A stretch of 32,369 bases of DNA from Acidimicrobiales bacterium (GCA_020439505.1 JAGQSO010000093.1:1-32369); one strand, 5' to 3'; positions 9,048-18,810 are shown, counted from the stretch's first letter. Numbers and translations are program-made. Notes: a model not told the origin generated them from the sequence alone.

Positions 9048-10258
9048 CCGACCAGCCATACCGCTCGGCGGCGGAAACCAACGCCGCCTTCGCGGCCCAC
9101 GTCAACGCCGGAAAGGTCGCCGCCTTCGAGGCACTGGGAATCGACCTGATCATGGGCGAGCGGAGCGGATCGCACTTCACGCACGCCTTCGACGGCCGCC
9201 GGTTCCTCAACTGCCACTGCAACGGCGGAGTGTTCAACCTCGGGCACCGCAATCCGCTGGTCATCAGCGCGCTCCGAAGCGCGCTCGACCACCTCGACAT
9301 CGGCAATCACCACCTCGTATCGGGTATGAGGGCAGCACTGGCTGAACGGCTGGCCGCCACCACCGGAGGCCTGCTCAACGGTGTGGTGTTCGGGGTGGCG
9401 GGAGGCGAAGCGAACGACCTGGCAATCAAGATCGCCCGGGGCCACACCGGGAGAACCGGGATCGTGTCGGCGGCGGGCGGCTACCACGGCCACACCGGAC
9501 TGGCCCTGGCCGCCGGCGACCCCGAGTACCGCGACCCGTTCGGGCCGAACCCGCCCGGGTTCACCCAGGTCCCCTTCGATCACCTCATGGCGATGGATGC
9601 TGCCATCGACGACACCACCGCCGCGGTGATCCTCGAACCGATCCCCGCCACCCTGGGTATGACGGTCCCCTCCCCCGGCTATCTGGCTGGAGTCCAACAA
9701 CTCTGTCGAGACCGGGGAGCGCTGCTGATCCTCGATGAAGTGCAGACGGGCCTGGGCCGTACCGGGACCTGCTGGTACTACGAGCAGGAGGGGGTGCAGC
9801 CCGACATGGTGACCACCGGCAAGGGACTCAGCGGTGGCCTCTACCCCATCACCGCCACGCTGATGACAGCCCAACTGCTCGCCTTCTTCGACGACCATCC
9901 CTTCGTGCACGTCTCGACCTTCGGAGGTTCCGAGGTCGGCTGTGCGGCGGCCCTGGCGGTCCTCGACGTGATCGAGGCTCCGGGCTTCGGGGACCGTGTC
10001 CGCTCGGTCGGGGAGCGTCTACGCCACGACCTTGCCGGTCTCCCCTTCGAGGTGCGCGGCCGCGGACTTTTCCTGGCTCTGGCTTTCCCGGGGGAAGGCG
10101 ACGCGATCACCGCCGCTGGCAGGCTCATCGACAACGGGGTGTTCGCGGTGTTCGCCAACCACGACACCTCGGTCCTCCAGTTCCTGCCCCCGCTCACCAT
10201 CTCTGACGACGAGGTGAGCGAACTCGTCGACATCGTGCGAACCACCTTCGAGCCATGA
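9044..10258 (+). CDS. Class III PLP-dependent aminotransferase
   Basis: A 404-residue fold-type I aminotransferase of the ornithine/GABA/acetylornithine class. Lys260 in VTTGKGLSGG should carry PLP, ILDEVQTGLGRTG (Asp231) contacts the pyridine ring, and GVAGGEANDLAIKIAR plus AGGYHGHTG form the cofactor-binding region. The amino donor and acceptor cannot be told from sequence. The start is TTG at 9044 with AAGGAG 8 nt upstream; it overlaps the C69 stop, and its own TGA overlaps the next gene's ATG, so all three genes are translationally coupled. Pairing with an amide hydrolase suggests that the hydrolase releases an amine or amino acid that this enzyme then transaminates (inference). Confidence 0.88.
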   Translation: MTDQPYRSAAETNAAFAAHVNAGKVAAFEALGIDLIMGERSGSHFTHAFDGRRFLNCHCNGGVFNLGHRNPLVISALRSALDHLDIGNHHLVSGMRAALAERLAATTGGLLNGVVFGVAGGEANDLAIKIARGHTGRTGIVSAAGGYHGHTGLALAAGDPEYRDPFGPNPPGFTQVPFDHLMAMDAAIDDTTAAVILEPIPATLGMTVPSPGYLAGVQQLCRDRGALLILDEVQTGLGRTGTCWYYEQEGVQPDMVTTGKGLSGGLYPITATLMTAQLLAFFDDHPFVHVSTFGGSEVGCAAALAVLDVIEAPGFGDRVRSVGERLRHDLAGLPFEVRGRGLFLALAFPGEGDAITAAGRLIDNGVFAVFANHDTSVLQFLPPLTISDDEVSELVDIVRTTFEP

Positions 10259-11133
10259 TCGGCAATGACGAGCTCGATCGGTTGGAGCACTCGGTCCAGG
10301 CTGCGCTGCGAACGGGTCGGGCCGAGGGGTTGGGATTGCTCGGGGCGGGCGAGATCTCGCTGGTGTTGGGTCTGCCCGCCGCCCATCCGACCTGGGCCTG
10401 CAAGCGGCTGCCGCCGTTTCCTTCCCCCGCGGCCGCCAACAGGTACGAGTCTGCCGTGCATCGATATATCGATGCACTGACCGAACGTGGAGTCGAGGTC
10501 GTCACCACCGCCGTCCAGCGGGTCTCGGGGCCCGACGGAACGACGATCCTCTACTGCATCCAGCCGGTCCTGGCCCCCGATGCGATGGCCTGCGCGATAG
10601 CCCGAGATGGTGGACCCGAGGTGAGACCCATGCTTGAGGGGATTGTCGACTCGGTGGTGGCCACCGTTGACCGGCGAGTCGGGCTCGATGCTCAGCTTTC
10701 GAACTGGGCGGTGTCAGACGGTCGACTGGTCTATTTCGACATCACCACCCCGATGCTTCGTGACGCTGACGGCCGACCAGACCTGGACAGCGATGTGTTC
10801 GTGGCGTCGCTGCCGTGGGTTCTACGCCCTCCCGTGCGGCGCTTCGTGGTGCCGGGAATCCTCGACCGATATCACAACGTCACGACAGTCCTGACGGACC
10901 TGACCGCCAACCTCATCAAGGAGCGCCTCGAGCGGTGGATGCCAGTGCTTCTGGAGGTGGCCAACCCCCACCTCGGTTCGCCTCTCACCGAGGCTGCCGT
11001 CCGAACCGACTACCGCAGCGACGCTCGGATGTGGGAGATCCTCCAGCAGGTCCGTCGAGCAGATCGTCTGTGGCAGCAGCGGGTACGTCGACGCGTCTAC
11101 CCCTACCTCATCCCCGAGCGGATAGAGCGCTGA
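10255..11133 (+). CDS. Protein of unknown function, possibly DUF6206 family, with kinase-like N-terminal pattern
   Basis: A 292-residue protein. The N-terminus has LGLLGAGEISLVLGLP followed by TWACKRLPPFPS and a helix NRYESAVHRYIDALTERGVEV. A glycine-rich turn, a lysine in a strand and a following helix recall the N-lobe of aminoglycoside-phosphotransferase-like kinases. Later blocks are LSNWAVSDGRLVYFDITTPML (compare a D-x-D metal site), RFVVPGILDRYHNVTTVLTDLTANLIKERL and a basic tail RVRRRVYPYLIPERIER. I recall this as similar to DUF6206 but cannot confirm it. The start is an ATGA overlap with the aminotransferase stop, so it belongs to the same unit. The kinase idea is only a pattern judgement. 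Confidence 0.6.
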   Translation: MIGNDELDRLEHSVQAALRTGRAEGLGLLGAGEISLVLGLPAAHPTWACKRLPPFPSPAAANRYESAVHRYIDALTERGVEVVTTAVQRVSGPDGTTILYCIQPVLAPDAMACAIARDGGPEVRPMLEGIVDSVVATVDRRVGLDAQLSNWAVSDGRLVYFDITTPMLRDADGRPDLDSDVFVASLPWVLRPPVRRFVVPGILDRYHNVTTVLTDLTANLIKERLERWMPVLLEVANPHLGSPLTEAAVRTDYRSDARMWEILQQVRRADRLWQQRVRRRVYPYLIPERIER

Positions 11134-11152
11134 CCCAGGGCTCCGCGTCGAC

Positions 11153-11473
11153 TCAACCGCCCTCCACTGATGGGTCGGCTTGGCGCTCCGCTCGCTTCCT
11201 GAGATCGGCCGGCAGGAGATCGAGCTGGTCGGGGTGTCTTGTCATGTAGCTCCACACGAACGGGCAGGTAGGGAGGACCTGACCACCCCGCTGCCTCACC
11301 TCGTCGAGGGCGGCGGCGACGGCTCGGGAAGCAAATCCTCTACCTTCGAATCCGGCGACGGTCTCGGTGTGCACCAGCTCGGTCAGACCACCGTTGATTC
11401 GGCAGACGACGAACGCCGCCAGCTCGCCGTCGGCGTGAACTTCACAGCGGGACTCGCCTGGGTTGTCGATCAC
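11153..11473 (-). CDS. Small GNAT-like N-acetyltransferase (YjdJ/Gcn5-like)
   Basis: A 106-residue single-domain protein. GELAAFVVCRINGGLTELVHTETVAGFEGRGFASRAVAAALDEVRQRGGQVLPTCPFVWSYMTRHPD reads as the short GNAT subfamily (YjdJ-like): the strand ELVHTETV, the acetyl-CoA loop GFEGRGFASRAV, and the closing PTCPFVWSYMTRHP are all typical. The start is GTG at 11473, because AAGGAG lies 5 nt upstream; the TTG at 11506 is the longer alternative. It is convergent with the preceding plus-strand operon, 19 nt away. The acceptor is unknown. Confidence 0.82.
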   Translation of the reverse strand: MIDNPGESRCEVHADGELAAFVVCRINGGLTELVHTETVAGFEGRGFASRAVAAALDEVRQRGGQVLPTCPFVWSYMTRHPDQLDLLPADLRKRAERQADPSVEGG

Positions 11474-11559
11474 TCCAGCTCCTTCGGATGGGGAGGGTGT
11501 CGTCAAGAATCGACGCTATCGGCCCCTGTCGATCCAACCGTCGAGACCGCTGCCATCGG

Positions 11560-11961
11560 TCAGCTTGCCGCTACGCCGCGTTGACCAACTGCGCCTCGCA
11601 AGCCCACGCAGCCGACACAACCGATGCAGTCGACGCAGTCGACGCAGGCGACACACGCGAAGCACCTTCGGCACCGGACACAGGCGATGGTGGCCATACA
11701 CCTGTCGATCCCGACCCCCAGGACGGTGACCAGGCTGGCCAACACCCCGACGCTCCCCGCGGTGGCCGCCGAGCCTGCGACCACCGCGCTGGCGGCGGTG
11801 GCCGCGCTTCCCGCCACCACGACGCTGGCAGCAGTCGCCGCGCTCCCGGCCACGACCGCGCTGGCCACCGTCGCCGCACTTCCCGCCACCACCACGCTCG
11901 ACGCCGTCGCCGTGGAGCCCGCGACGGCGGTTCCGGCCTTGGTCAACGGGGGGCTACTCAA
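11560..11961 (-). CDS. Ala/Val repeat protein with C-terminal Cys-x-x-Cys repeat domain
   Basis: A 133-residue ORF starting at TTG 11961, just 3 nt after the stop of the GGDEF-EAL gene; the end of that gene supplies a GGGGTGA that can act as Shine-Dalgarno. Residues 11-70 are five 12-residue units of the type VVAGSAATAAS, alternating Val and Ala at the first position. Residues 89-121 carry cysteines every three residues (CVRCRRCFACVACVDCVDC, IGCVGC), followed by GLRGAVGQR. That Cys-repeat with a GLRxAVG ending resembles small Cys-repeat proteins found in actinobacteria, probably a stacked beta-helix or metal-binding rod. Met89 could start a separate 45-residue protein holding only the Cys domain. 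No function is known. Confidence 0.55.
   Translation of the reverse strand: MSSPPLTKAGTAVAGSTATASSVVVAGSAATVASAVVAGSAATAASVVVAGSAATAASAVVAGSAATAGSVGVLASLVTVLGVGIDRCMATIACVRCRRCFACVACVDCVDCIGCVGCVGLRGAVGQRGVAAS
11752..11931 (-). repeat. Five tandem 36-bp coding repeats
   Basis: Five in-frame 36-nt units encode 12-residue repeats (first unit TAVAGSTATASS, then four close copies of VVVAGSAATxAS or AVVAGSAATxAS). Units 2 and 4 resemble each other more than units 3 and 5, so the higher-order period is 72 nt. This suggests expansion by slippage or unequal crossing over. Confidence 0.8.
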
Positions 11962-11964
11962 CGG

Positions 11965-14124
11965 TCACCCCACCAACTGTTCGGCGGGTACCGGGCGAGC
12001 GAACAGGTAACCCTGGGCCTGGTCGCATCCCAACTCGACCAATGCATTGAGCTGTTCGGGAACCTCGACCCCCTCGGCCACCACCGAGAGTCCCAGCGAG
12101 TGACCGAGTTGGCACATGCCGCCGACCAGGGCGTGATCGGGTCCGCGCCCGTCGGCCGAGTCGGTCGACACCAGGCCGTCGATGAACGTCTTGTCGATCT
12201 TCAGCGCATCGACCGGGAGCCGCCGCAGGTAGGAGAACGAGGAGTAGCCGGTACCGAAGTCGTCGACCGCGATCGAGATACCGAGATCCTTGAGGGACCC
12301 GAGAGTCGTGGTGGTGGTCGCCAGGTCGGCCATGAGAGCGCTCTCGGTGATCTCGACGTGCAGTTGCTCTCCCGCCAACCCCGAACGGTCGAGAACCTCC
12401 GTCACGTCCGAAACCAGTGACGGGTCGGTCAGCTGGCGAGCGGAGAGGTTCACGCTCACAAAGGCATCTCCGATGGGCAGAACCGCCCAGTCCCTACAGG
12501 CGAGACCGAGCACGATTCGACCCAGGGGGACGATCAGGCCGGTGTCCTCGGCTTCACCGATGAACTCCAGCGGGGACAACAGGCCCCGCTCGGGGTGACT
12601 CCAACGGACCAATGCCTCGGCTCCCACCATGGGGACGTCGCTCGATGCGGTACTCACGATCTGCTGGTAATAGACCTCGAACTCGGAGCGTTCGAGCGCA
12701 CGGCGGAGCCCGATTTGAAGTTCGTGACGGGCCACGACCCTGGACCGCAGCGCGTCGTCGAACACCTCCCACCGGCCCCGGCCGCGGCCCTTCGCCTTGT
12801 ACATAGCTGCGTCAGCATTCCTGATCAGGTCTTCGGGCGATGAGACGTGAGTGGTCGACAGGGCGACCCCGATGCTGGCGTCTATGTAGACATCGCCTCC
12901 TCCGTCGCCGGCCTCGCCGAGTTCCAGGGTGAAGGGGGTGTCGAATGCGGTCAACACCACCTGCGCCAAGGCGACCGAGCTCGCTTCATCGCCGTGGGTC
13001 GAACTCACGACCACGAACTCGTCGCCGCCGAAACGGGCGATCATGTCCACATCGGGCACCGTCGACCGGAGCCGCTCCGCAACGCTCACCAACAAGCGGT
13101 CCCCCGTCGCATGGCCTTGGCTGTCGTTCACGACCTTGAACTGGTCGAGGTCGATGAACAAGACGGCTAGGGGCGACGCCGACCCGCCGAGCGGATCAAG
13201 CCCGGCCTCGATGTGGTCGATCAACAGGACACGGTTGGGCAGGCCGGTTAGGCGGTCATGGGTTGCCTGGTGTTCGAGTTGCCGTTCGCTCTCCCGCAGC
13301 GCCCTGTCGGCCATGACCCGTTCGGTCATGTCGCGGATGTTGGCGACGATGCCGGTGACGGCGGGATCGTCGAGGCAGTTGGTGAAGGTGGTCTCTATCC
13401 AGCGGTACTCGCCGTCGGCGTGACGCATCCGGGCCTCGAAGCGGGAACTGGAAGCCGGTGTGATCGCCACCTTCAGGAACTGGTCCTGGATCTCCGACAG
13501 GTCGTCGGGATGCACGAGATCCCGACGCACCCCCTCGATGAACTCCTCGTTGGTGAGCCCGAGAGGCATCCCGCCGTTGACGCTGATCCATTTGACGTCG
13601 CCAGCAGAGTCGAAGACGACGGTGGACCCATCGGCGTTCTCGAGGAGGGCGTCGAGCCACCGTTCGACGTTGCGAAGTTCGGTCTCGGTCTCGTGTTGTT
13701 CGGTGATGTCCCTCAGGTGGCAGGCGACGGCTCCGATGCGAGGGTCACCGCTGAGGTTGTGTAAGTCGACCCTGAACCAACGCCAACCTCCGTTGTGGTG
13801 CCGAAGCCGGCAGTCCACGACCGAGGTCGTTCCCGGGCCCACTGCCGCTTCCCTCCACGCCGACTGAACGACCGGGAGGTCCTCGGGGTGAAGCAGGGCC
13901 ACGACATCGAGCGATCCCACGTCGGCGATTTCATAACCCAGCACCGCGGGCGCCGAAGAGCTCACCGACCGGATCACCCCGTCGTCGTCGACGACGGCGA
14001 AGAACTCGGTGGACAGCTCGGCGAGAACAGCCCACACCTCGGCATCACCGGTCAGGTCCCCTGATCCGGGAGTGTCTCGCCCGATCATCGAGTCCCCTTC
14101 CTCGACGTCATCCCCAAGTGACAT
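11965..14124 (-). CDS. PAS-PAS-GGDEF-EAL cyclic-di-GMP signalling protein
   Basis: A 719-residue cytoplasmic protein with no membrane segment. Residues about 28-145 and 150-270 are two PAS/PAC domains, the first ending CHLRDITEQHE and the second NIRDMTERVM. The GGDEF domain is at about 285-455 with intact FGGDEF (366-370). The EAL domain is at about 465-715 with EALVRW (503-508), DDFGTGYSSFSYLR (621 on), KIDKTFI (Lys642) and EGVEVPEQ (Glu684). Both cyclase and phosphodiesterase motifs look intact. The RxxD inhibitory site before GGDEF is PDVD, so product inhibition is probably lost. The start at 14124 has a leaderless-type TAGCCT 7 nt upstream; ATG 14088, preceded by AAGGGG, is the alternative. 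It is downstream of amt-glnK on the same strand. Confidence 0.92.
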   Translation of the reverse strand: MSLGDDVEEGDSMIGRDTPGSGDLTGDAEVWAVLAELSTEFFAVVDDDGVIRSVSSSAPAVLGYEIADVGSLDVVALLHPEDLPVVQSAWREAAVGPGTTSVVDCRLRHHNGGWRWFRVDLHNLSGDPRIGAVACHLRDITEQHETETELRNVERWLDALLENADGSTVVFDSAGDVKWISVNGGMPLGLTNEEFIEGVRRDLVHPDDLSEIQDQFLKVAITPASSSRFEARMRHADGEYRWIETTFTNCLDDPAVTGIVANIRDMTERVMADRALRESERQLEHQATHDRLTGLPNRVLLIDHIEAGLDPLGGSASPLAVLFIDLDQFKVVNDSQGHATGDRLLVSVAERLRSTVPDVDMIARFGGDEFVVVSSTHGDEASSVALAQVVLTAFDTPFTLELGEAGDGGGDVYIDASIGVALSTTHVSSPEDLIRNADAAMYKAKGRGRGRWEVFDDALRSRVVARHELQIGLRRALERSEFEVYYQQIVSTASSDVPMVGAEALVRWSHPERGLLSPLEFIGEAEDTGLIVPLGRIVLGLACRDWAVLPIGDAFVSVNLSARQLTDPSLVSDVTEVLDRSGLAGEQLHVEITESALMADLATTTTTLGSLKDLGISIAVDDFGTGYSSFSYLRRLPVDALKIDKTFIDGLVSTDSADGRGPDHALVGGMCQLGHSLGLSVVAEGVEVPEQLNALVELGCDQAQGYLFARPVPAEQLVG

Positions 14125-14131
14125 CGGTCGC

Positions 14132-14137
14132 AGGCTA
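14132..14137 (-). promoter_or_regulatory. Candidate leaderless -10 element (TAGCCT) for the GGDEF-EAL gene
   Basis: On the minus strand TAGCCT ends 7 nt before the ATG at 14124, and no Shine-Dalgarno precedes that ATG. A -35 match is not evident. Confidence 0.35.
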
Positions 14138-14216
14138 CCAACCCCCAGCCACAGGCGTCGCCAAAGGCCATTTCAGACCTTCACCCATCACCTCCCCGTG
14201 CCACCTGGTACACGGT

Positions 14217-16259
<2,043 letters not shown>

Positions 16260-16266
<7 letters not shown>

Positions 16267-16297
16267 CTCAATGTGACCAACGTTACGGCTTGGTTTC
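16260..16297. promoter_or_regulatory. Candidate nitrogen-control promoter region upstream of amt
   Basis: The region between amt and the divergent reductase gene holds several GTNAC and GTTTC boxes: GTTTC at 16260-16264, GTGAC at 16273-16277 and GTTAC at 16282-16286, the last followed after 6 nt by GTTTC at 16293-16297. These resemble GlnR half-sites (GTNAC-n6-GAAAC), but only one pair has the right spacing and none is a full consensus. A minus-strand TAACGT at 16280-16285 could be the amt -10. Confidence 0.2.
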
Positions 16298-16413
16298 CCT
16301 CAGGGTCCGGCCGTTGGACCCGGGTGAGAGCGCTCACGCACGCTGGTCTCGATACGTTGCTGCGGGCTCACCACCTTCTCGGTCACACCAAAGACACCCC
16401 AGGGAGACTCCCG

Positions 16414-17058
16414 ATGACCCAACTCGTAAGGGTTCAGAACTTCTTCTTGTCACGCGACGGTTTCGGCTCCGGGGAGGGCCAGAGCCTCGAGCGACCCTTC
16501 GGACACGCGAATCCAGCCGATCTCGCGTCTTGGGCCGGTGCCACCGCGAGCTGGCCCAACCGAACTGAACCCGGTGGCACGCGCGGCCTGGACGACTACT
16601 TCACCCGGGACTTCTCCAACAACATCGGTGCCGAGATCATGGGGCGCAACAAGTTCGGCCCGTATCGAGGCCCCTGGACCGACCACGAGTGGAAGGGATG
16701 GTGGGGAGACGTCCCGCCCTTCCACACCCCCGTGTTCGTGCTCACCCACCACCCACGCCCGACATTCGCTCTGGCCGACACCACGTTCCACTTCATCGAC
16801 GCCACCCCAGCCGATGCCCTCGAACAGGCCAAGGCAGCGGCCGGCGGACGCGACGTGCGCATCGGTGGAGGGGTCGAGACCGTCCGAGAGTTTCTTGACG
16901 CCGACTTGATCGACACCATGCACGTCGCCGTTGCTCCCGTGGATCTGGGCCGAGGCGAACGCCTTTGGAACAGCGCCGAGGAACTGACCGACCGCTTTCA
17001 TCTCGAGGTGATTCCCAGCCCGAGCGGAATCAGCCACCACATCTTCTGGCGTCGATGA
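16414..17058 (+). CDS. Dihydrofolate reductase-like protein (RibD C-terminal domain)
   Basis: A 214-residue protein of the RibD-C/dihydrofolate reductase-like family. The N-terminal strand VRVQNFFLSRDGFGSGEGQ, the nucleotide-binding part IMGRNKFGPYRGPW, PVFVLTHHPRPTF, then DALEQAKAAAGGRDVRIGGGVETVREFLDADLIDTMHVAVAPVDLGRGERLW follow the family order. It is probably an NADPH-dependent reductase with unknown substrate. The start is ATG 16414, with AGGGAG 7 nt upstream; the longer open frame from 16258 crosses the amt promoter region and is rejected. Confidence 0.88.
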   Translation: MTQLVRVQNFFLSRDGFGSGEGQSLERPFGHANPADLASWAGATASWPNRTEPGGTRGLDDYFTRDFSNNIGAEIMGRNKFGPYRGPWTDHEWKGWWGDVPPFHTPVFVLTHHPRPTFALADTTFHFIDATPADALEQAKAAAGGRDVRIGGGVETVREFLDADLIDTMHVAVAPVDLGRGERLWNSAEELTDRFHLEVIPSPSGISHHIFWRR

Positions 17059-17392
17059 GCCTCGCTGCGAGGGTGATCACACCGGTCAACCCAAGGCGTC
17101 CGTTCTGCCACCGCCAGAGGTCGACCACCGTTCGGAGTGGCTCCTCAAAGTTGAGCGGCACCGTCTGGGTCCGGTGCGTAGGACACGCCGACGGTCGACC
17201 TCGACGGGATCGGCACCGCGCAGATCCTGCTGCGGTGCTACTGGTTCGAAACAGCACTAGCCGTTCATTCCTGCACTCACCGCCGGATGCGGCGATCGGC
17301 GAATCGCTCCAGATTCGCGGGCGCCAATCAATCGATTCAACAGGGGACCCCAGCGCAAGACAGAGGATCCCACCGGCTGACAGGGGACACCA
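17059..17392. other. Intergenic stretch with no convincing gene
   Basis: This stretch of 334 nt holds no convincing gene on either strand. A minus-strand open frame at 17030-17257 has no recognisable motif. A short imperfect direct repeat (ACAGGGGACMCC followed by a similar tail) occurs near 17339 and 17381; the second copy provides the purine-rich leader before the lipoprotein ATG. Confidence 0.5.
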
Positions 17393-18022
17393 ATGCGCAC
17401 TCGACAGATCCTCGCCATCGCAGGCGCCACCGCCCTACTTCTCGTCGGATGTGGAGACAGCGGAGACAGCGGAGAAAGTGGCTCTTCGACCTCGACGCCC
17501 ACGACAGCCGAACAGTCAACCACGACCACCGCACCGGCCGAGGACCTCATCGGTGATGACGAGTTCCGAGCGCAGTGCGTCACCGTCGAAGACGAAGCCG
17601 CCATCAAGGTCGTCGAGCCAGCGTGCGCGTACCTCGCCAGCATCGTCAGCCACGACGGCAGCAAGGTCCCACTAGCTGCCGACGCCTGGCGCATCGAACA
17701 AGGGGTCAATACCGGTACGTCGGGACCGGAGATCCAAGAGAGCATGTCCAACGACTACTTCACCACCTACGTCGAAGGACTACGCGACATCCGCTGGTTC
17801 GTCAGCGGCGACGAGGCGATCGCCTACTACGTGCTGGACATCCAGGAAGCCCCCGGCATCGAGTCGACGATGCTCGCCGAGCGGTTCAAGGTCGAGGACG
17901 GCCTGATAACCGAGATCGAGGTCGTGTTCGCCTACTGCCGGGTGCCGGTCACCAACGCCTCGGCGCCCGACGGAACCGACATGTGCCCCAAGGACGCCTC
18001 CCCACCAGCTCCGGTGGGCTAG
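17393..18022 (+). CDS. Secreted lipoprotein, NTF2-like/DUF8021-like
   Basis: A 209-residue protein with a short basic N-terminus, a hydrophobic core AIAGATALLLVG and a lipobox LVGC, so Cys20 should be lipidated and the protein anchored on the outer face of the membrane. Residues 21-50 are a Ser/Thr/Gly/Glu-rich linker. The rest has LAADAWRIEQGVNTGTSGPEI, IRWFVSGDEAIAYYVLDI and LAERFKVEDGLITEIEVVF, an alternating pattern like NTF2-fold proteins such as the DUF8021 group. The start has AGGGGAC 4-10 nt upstream. The function is unknown; a ligand-binding or cell-envelope role is likely. Confidence 0.75.
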   Translation: MRTRQILAIAGATALLLVGCGDSGDSGESGSSTSTPTTAEQSTTTTAPAEDLIGDDEFRAQCVTVEDEAAIKVVEPACAYLASIVSHDGSKVPLAADAWRIEQGVNTGTSGPEIQESMSNDYFTTYVEGLRDIRWFVSGDEAIAYYVLDIQEAPGIESTMLAERFKVEDGLITEIEVVFAYCRVPVTNASAPDGTDMCPKDASPPAPVG

Positions 18023-18041
18023 GACGAACGTTGTCAGCCAG

Positions 18042-18064
18042 GCCGAGGCCGCTCAAACCTCGGC
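18042..18064. terminator. Possible bidirectional terminator hairpin
   Basis: GCCGAGG and CCTCGGC are separated by 9 nt between the convergent lipoprotein and NTF2-like genes. The stem is 7 bp with no U-run, so it is a weak candidate. Confidence 0.3.
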
Positions 18065-18112
18065 AGCCATGCCGAGCGGTGGAGGCTAAGCGGCCCATCG
18101 GCCCGTCTGTTC

Positions 18113-18601
18113 TCATTTGTGAGACTGGTCGCCCATACCACCCTCGCTCCACCACGAGAGGGTGATCCGGGAGTCCTGCGGCAAGGGGCGGACCTCCTCG
18201 AACACGCGCCGATAGCCGGTGTGAGAAATGAGCCAGCCATCGCTGGTCCGCACGTACTCATCCTGGTAGAAGGCGGCACCGGCGATCTCGATTCCTGCAT
18301 CCAACACGAGGACTCGGTCATCGAGGGCCCAGATACCGCTAGCGCGCTCGCTTTCGAGCAGCGTGATCTCCGGATGGTGGACCTTGTGGCTGGTGAGCAA
18401 CGTGGTCGAAGACATCGCATCACGCAGGAATCCGATGATCGCCTCGCGTCCGTCGAGCTCCGGCGCAGAGGCATAGCTGGCGGTTGCCTCGGCGACGAAG
18501 CAACCGCCGAGTTCATCCCACTCCTTCAGATCCAGGTACCGAAGGTACCGGTACTTCAACTGGTGAATCCGGTGAATCTCGGCCAGATCATCTGACGTCA
18601 T
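18113..18601 (-). CDS. NTF2-like / SnoaL-like protein
   Basis: A 162-residue protein of the nuclear-transport-factor-2 fold, SnoaL_4 type. The helix LAEIHRIHQLKYRYLRYLDLKEWDELGGCF, then DGREAIIGFLRDAM, SHKVHHPEITLLESERASGIWALDDRV and YQDEYVRTSDGWLISHTGYRRVFEE are the standard order. Relatives include small isomerases, dehydratases and cyclases; the catalytic role here is undetermined. ATG 18601 has an AGGA just upstream and is preferred over GTG 18742. It is transcribed away from the SDR-remnant/LLM genes, with a TetR-type operator in the promoter region 145 nt upstream. Confidence 0.82.
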   Translation of the reverse strand: MTSDDLAEIHRIHQLKYRYLRYLDLKEWDELGGCFVAEATASYASAPELDGREAIIGFLRDAMSSTTLLTSHKVHHPEITLLESERASGIWALDDRVLVLDAGIEIAGAAFYQDEYVRTSDGWLISHTGYRRVFEEVRPLPQDSRITLSWWSEGGMGDQSHK

Positions 18602-18735
18602 CGGTCCTGCCTTCGTCGCGGCTCTCGCCTTTGGTGTCGGTGCCACATTCCCACAGGGGTCTGTCGTGCTTCGCGGGTACGAGACGGACAAACGCTCCGG
18701 CCCACGTGCCCAGCGCCATGAACAGTGGCCCTCAT
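18598..18735 (-). CDS. Candidate leaderless 45-residue small ORF coupled to the NTF2-like gene
   Basis: On the minus strand an ATG at 18735 begins 7 nt after the -10 hexamer TAGTGT (18748-18743). The frame runs 45 codons (starting MRATVHGAGHVGRS, ending in an Arg-rich tail) and its TGA overlaps the NTF2 ATG as ATGA. The fit to a leaderless start and the exact overlap suggest translation of a leader peptide coupled to the NTF2 gene. The peptide has no recognisable domain, and the arrangement could be coincidence. Confidence 0.35.
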   Translation of the reverse strand: MRATVHGAGHVGRSVCPSRTREARQTPVGMWHRHQRREPRRRQDR

Positions 18736-18742
18736 TTGCCAC

Positions 18743-18771
18743 ACACTAAGCACCATCGCTTAGAAACTCAA
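18743..18771 (-). promoter_or_regulatory. Leftward promoter with operator in its spacer
   Basis: On the minus strand TTGAGT (18771-18766) and TAGTGT (18748-18743) are 17 nt apart. The TetR-type operator at 18746-18763 fills the spacer and overlaps the -10, so a bound repressor would block RNA polymerase. It drives the 45-codon ORF and the NTF2-like gene. Confidence 0.6.
18746..18763. promoter_or_regulatory. TetR-type operator copy 1 (CTAAG-N8-CTTAG)
   Basis: CTAAGCACCATCGCTTAG is an 18-bp inverted repeat; the outer 6 nt on each side (CTAAGC/GCTTAG) are perfectly complementary. The same 18-bp layout occurs at 20694-20711 upstream of tetR, in a homologous promoter context, which identifies it as the likely site of that TetR. 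Confidence 0.7.
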
Positions 18772-18781
18772 GGGTAAGAGC

Positions 18782-18810
18782 TTGACGTCGTCGGAAGCAC
18801 TTCGTACGGT
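18782..18810 (+). promoter_or_regulatory. Rightward leaderless promoter for SDR remnant and LLM gene
   Basis: TTGACG (18782-18787) and TACGGT (18805-18810) are 17 nt apart, and the ATG at 18818 follows after 7 nt, so the transcript is probably leaderless. The -35 begins 18 nt to the right of operator copy 1; exactly the same distance is found at the tetR promoter. Confidence 0.6.

Noticed and set aside
7749..9059. 436-codon open frame on the minus strand
   Set aside because: It is antisense to the C69 hydrolase gene, whose motifs and coupling are clear; the translation shows no recognisable domain.
11507..12010. Plus-strand frames across the repeat region
   Set aside because: They show the same 36-bp periodicity because the DNA is repetitive, but lack the Cys domain and the coupling found on the minus strand.
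17030..17257. Minus-strand ORF in the gap before the lipoprotein gene
   Set aside because: A helix-like stretch (TVVDLWRWQNGRLGLTGVITLAARLIDARR) looked protein-like, but there is no start signal, no family and it overlaps the reductase gene end.
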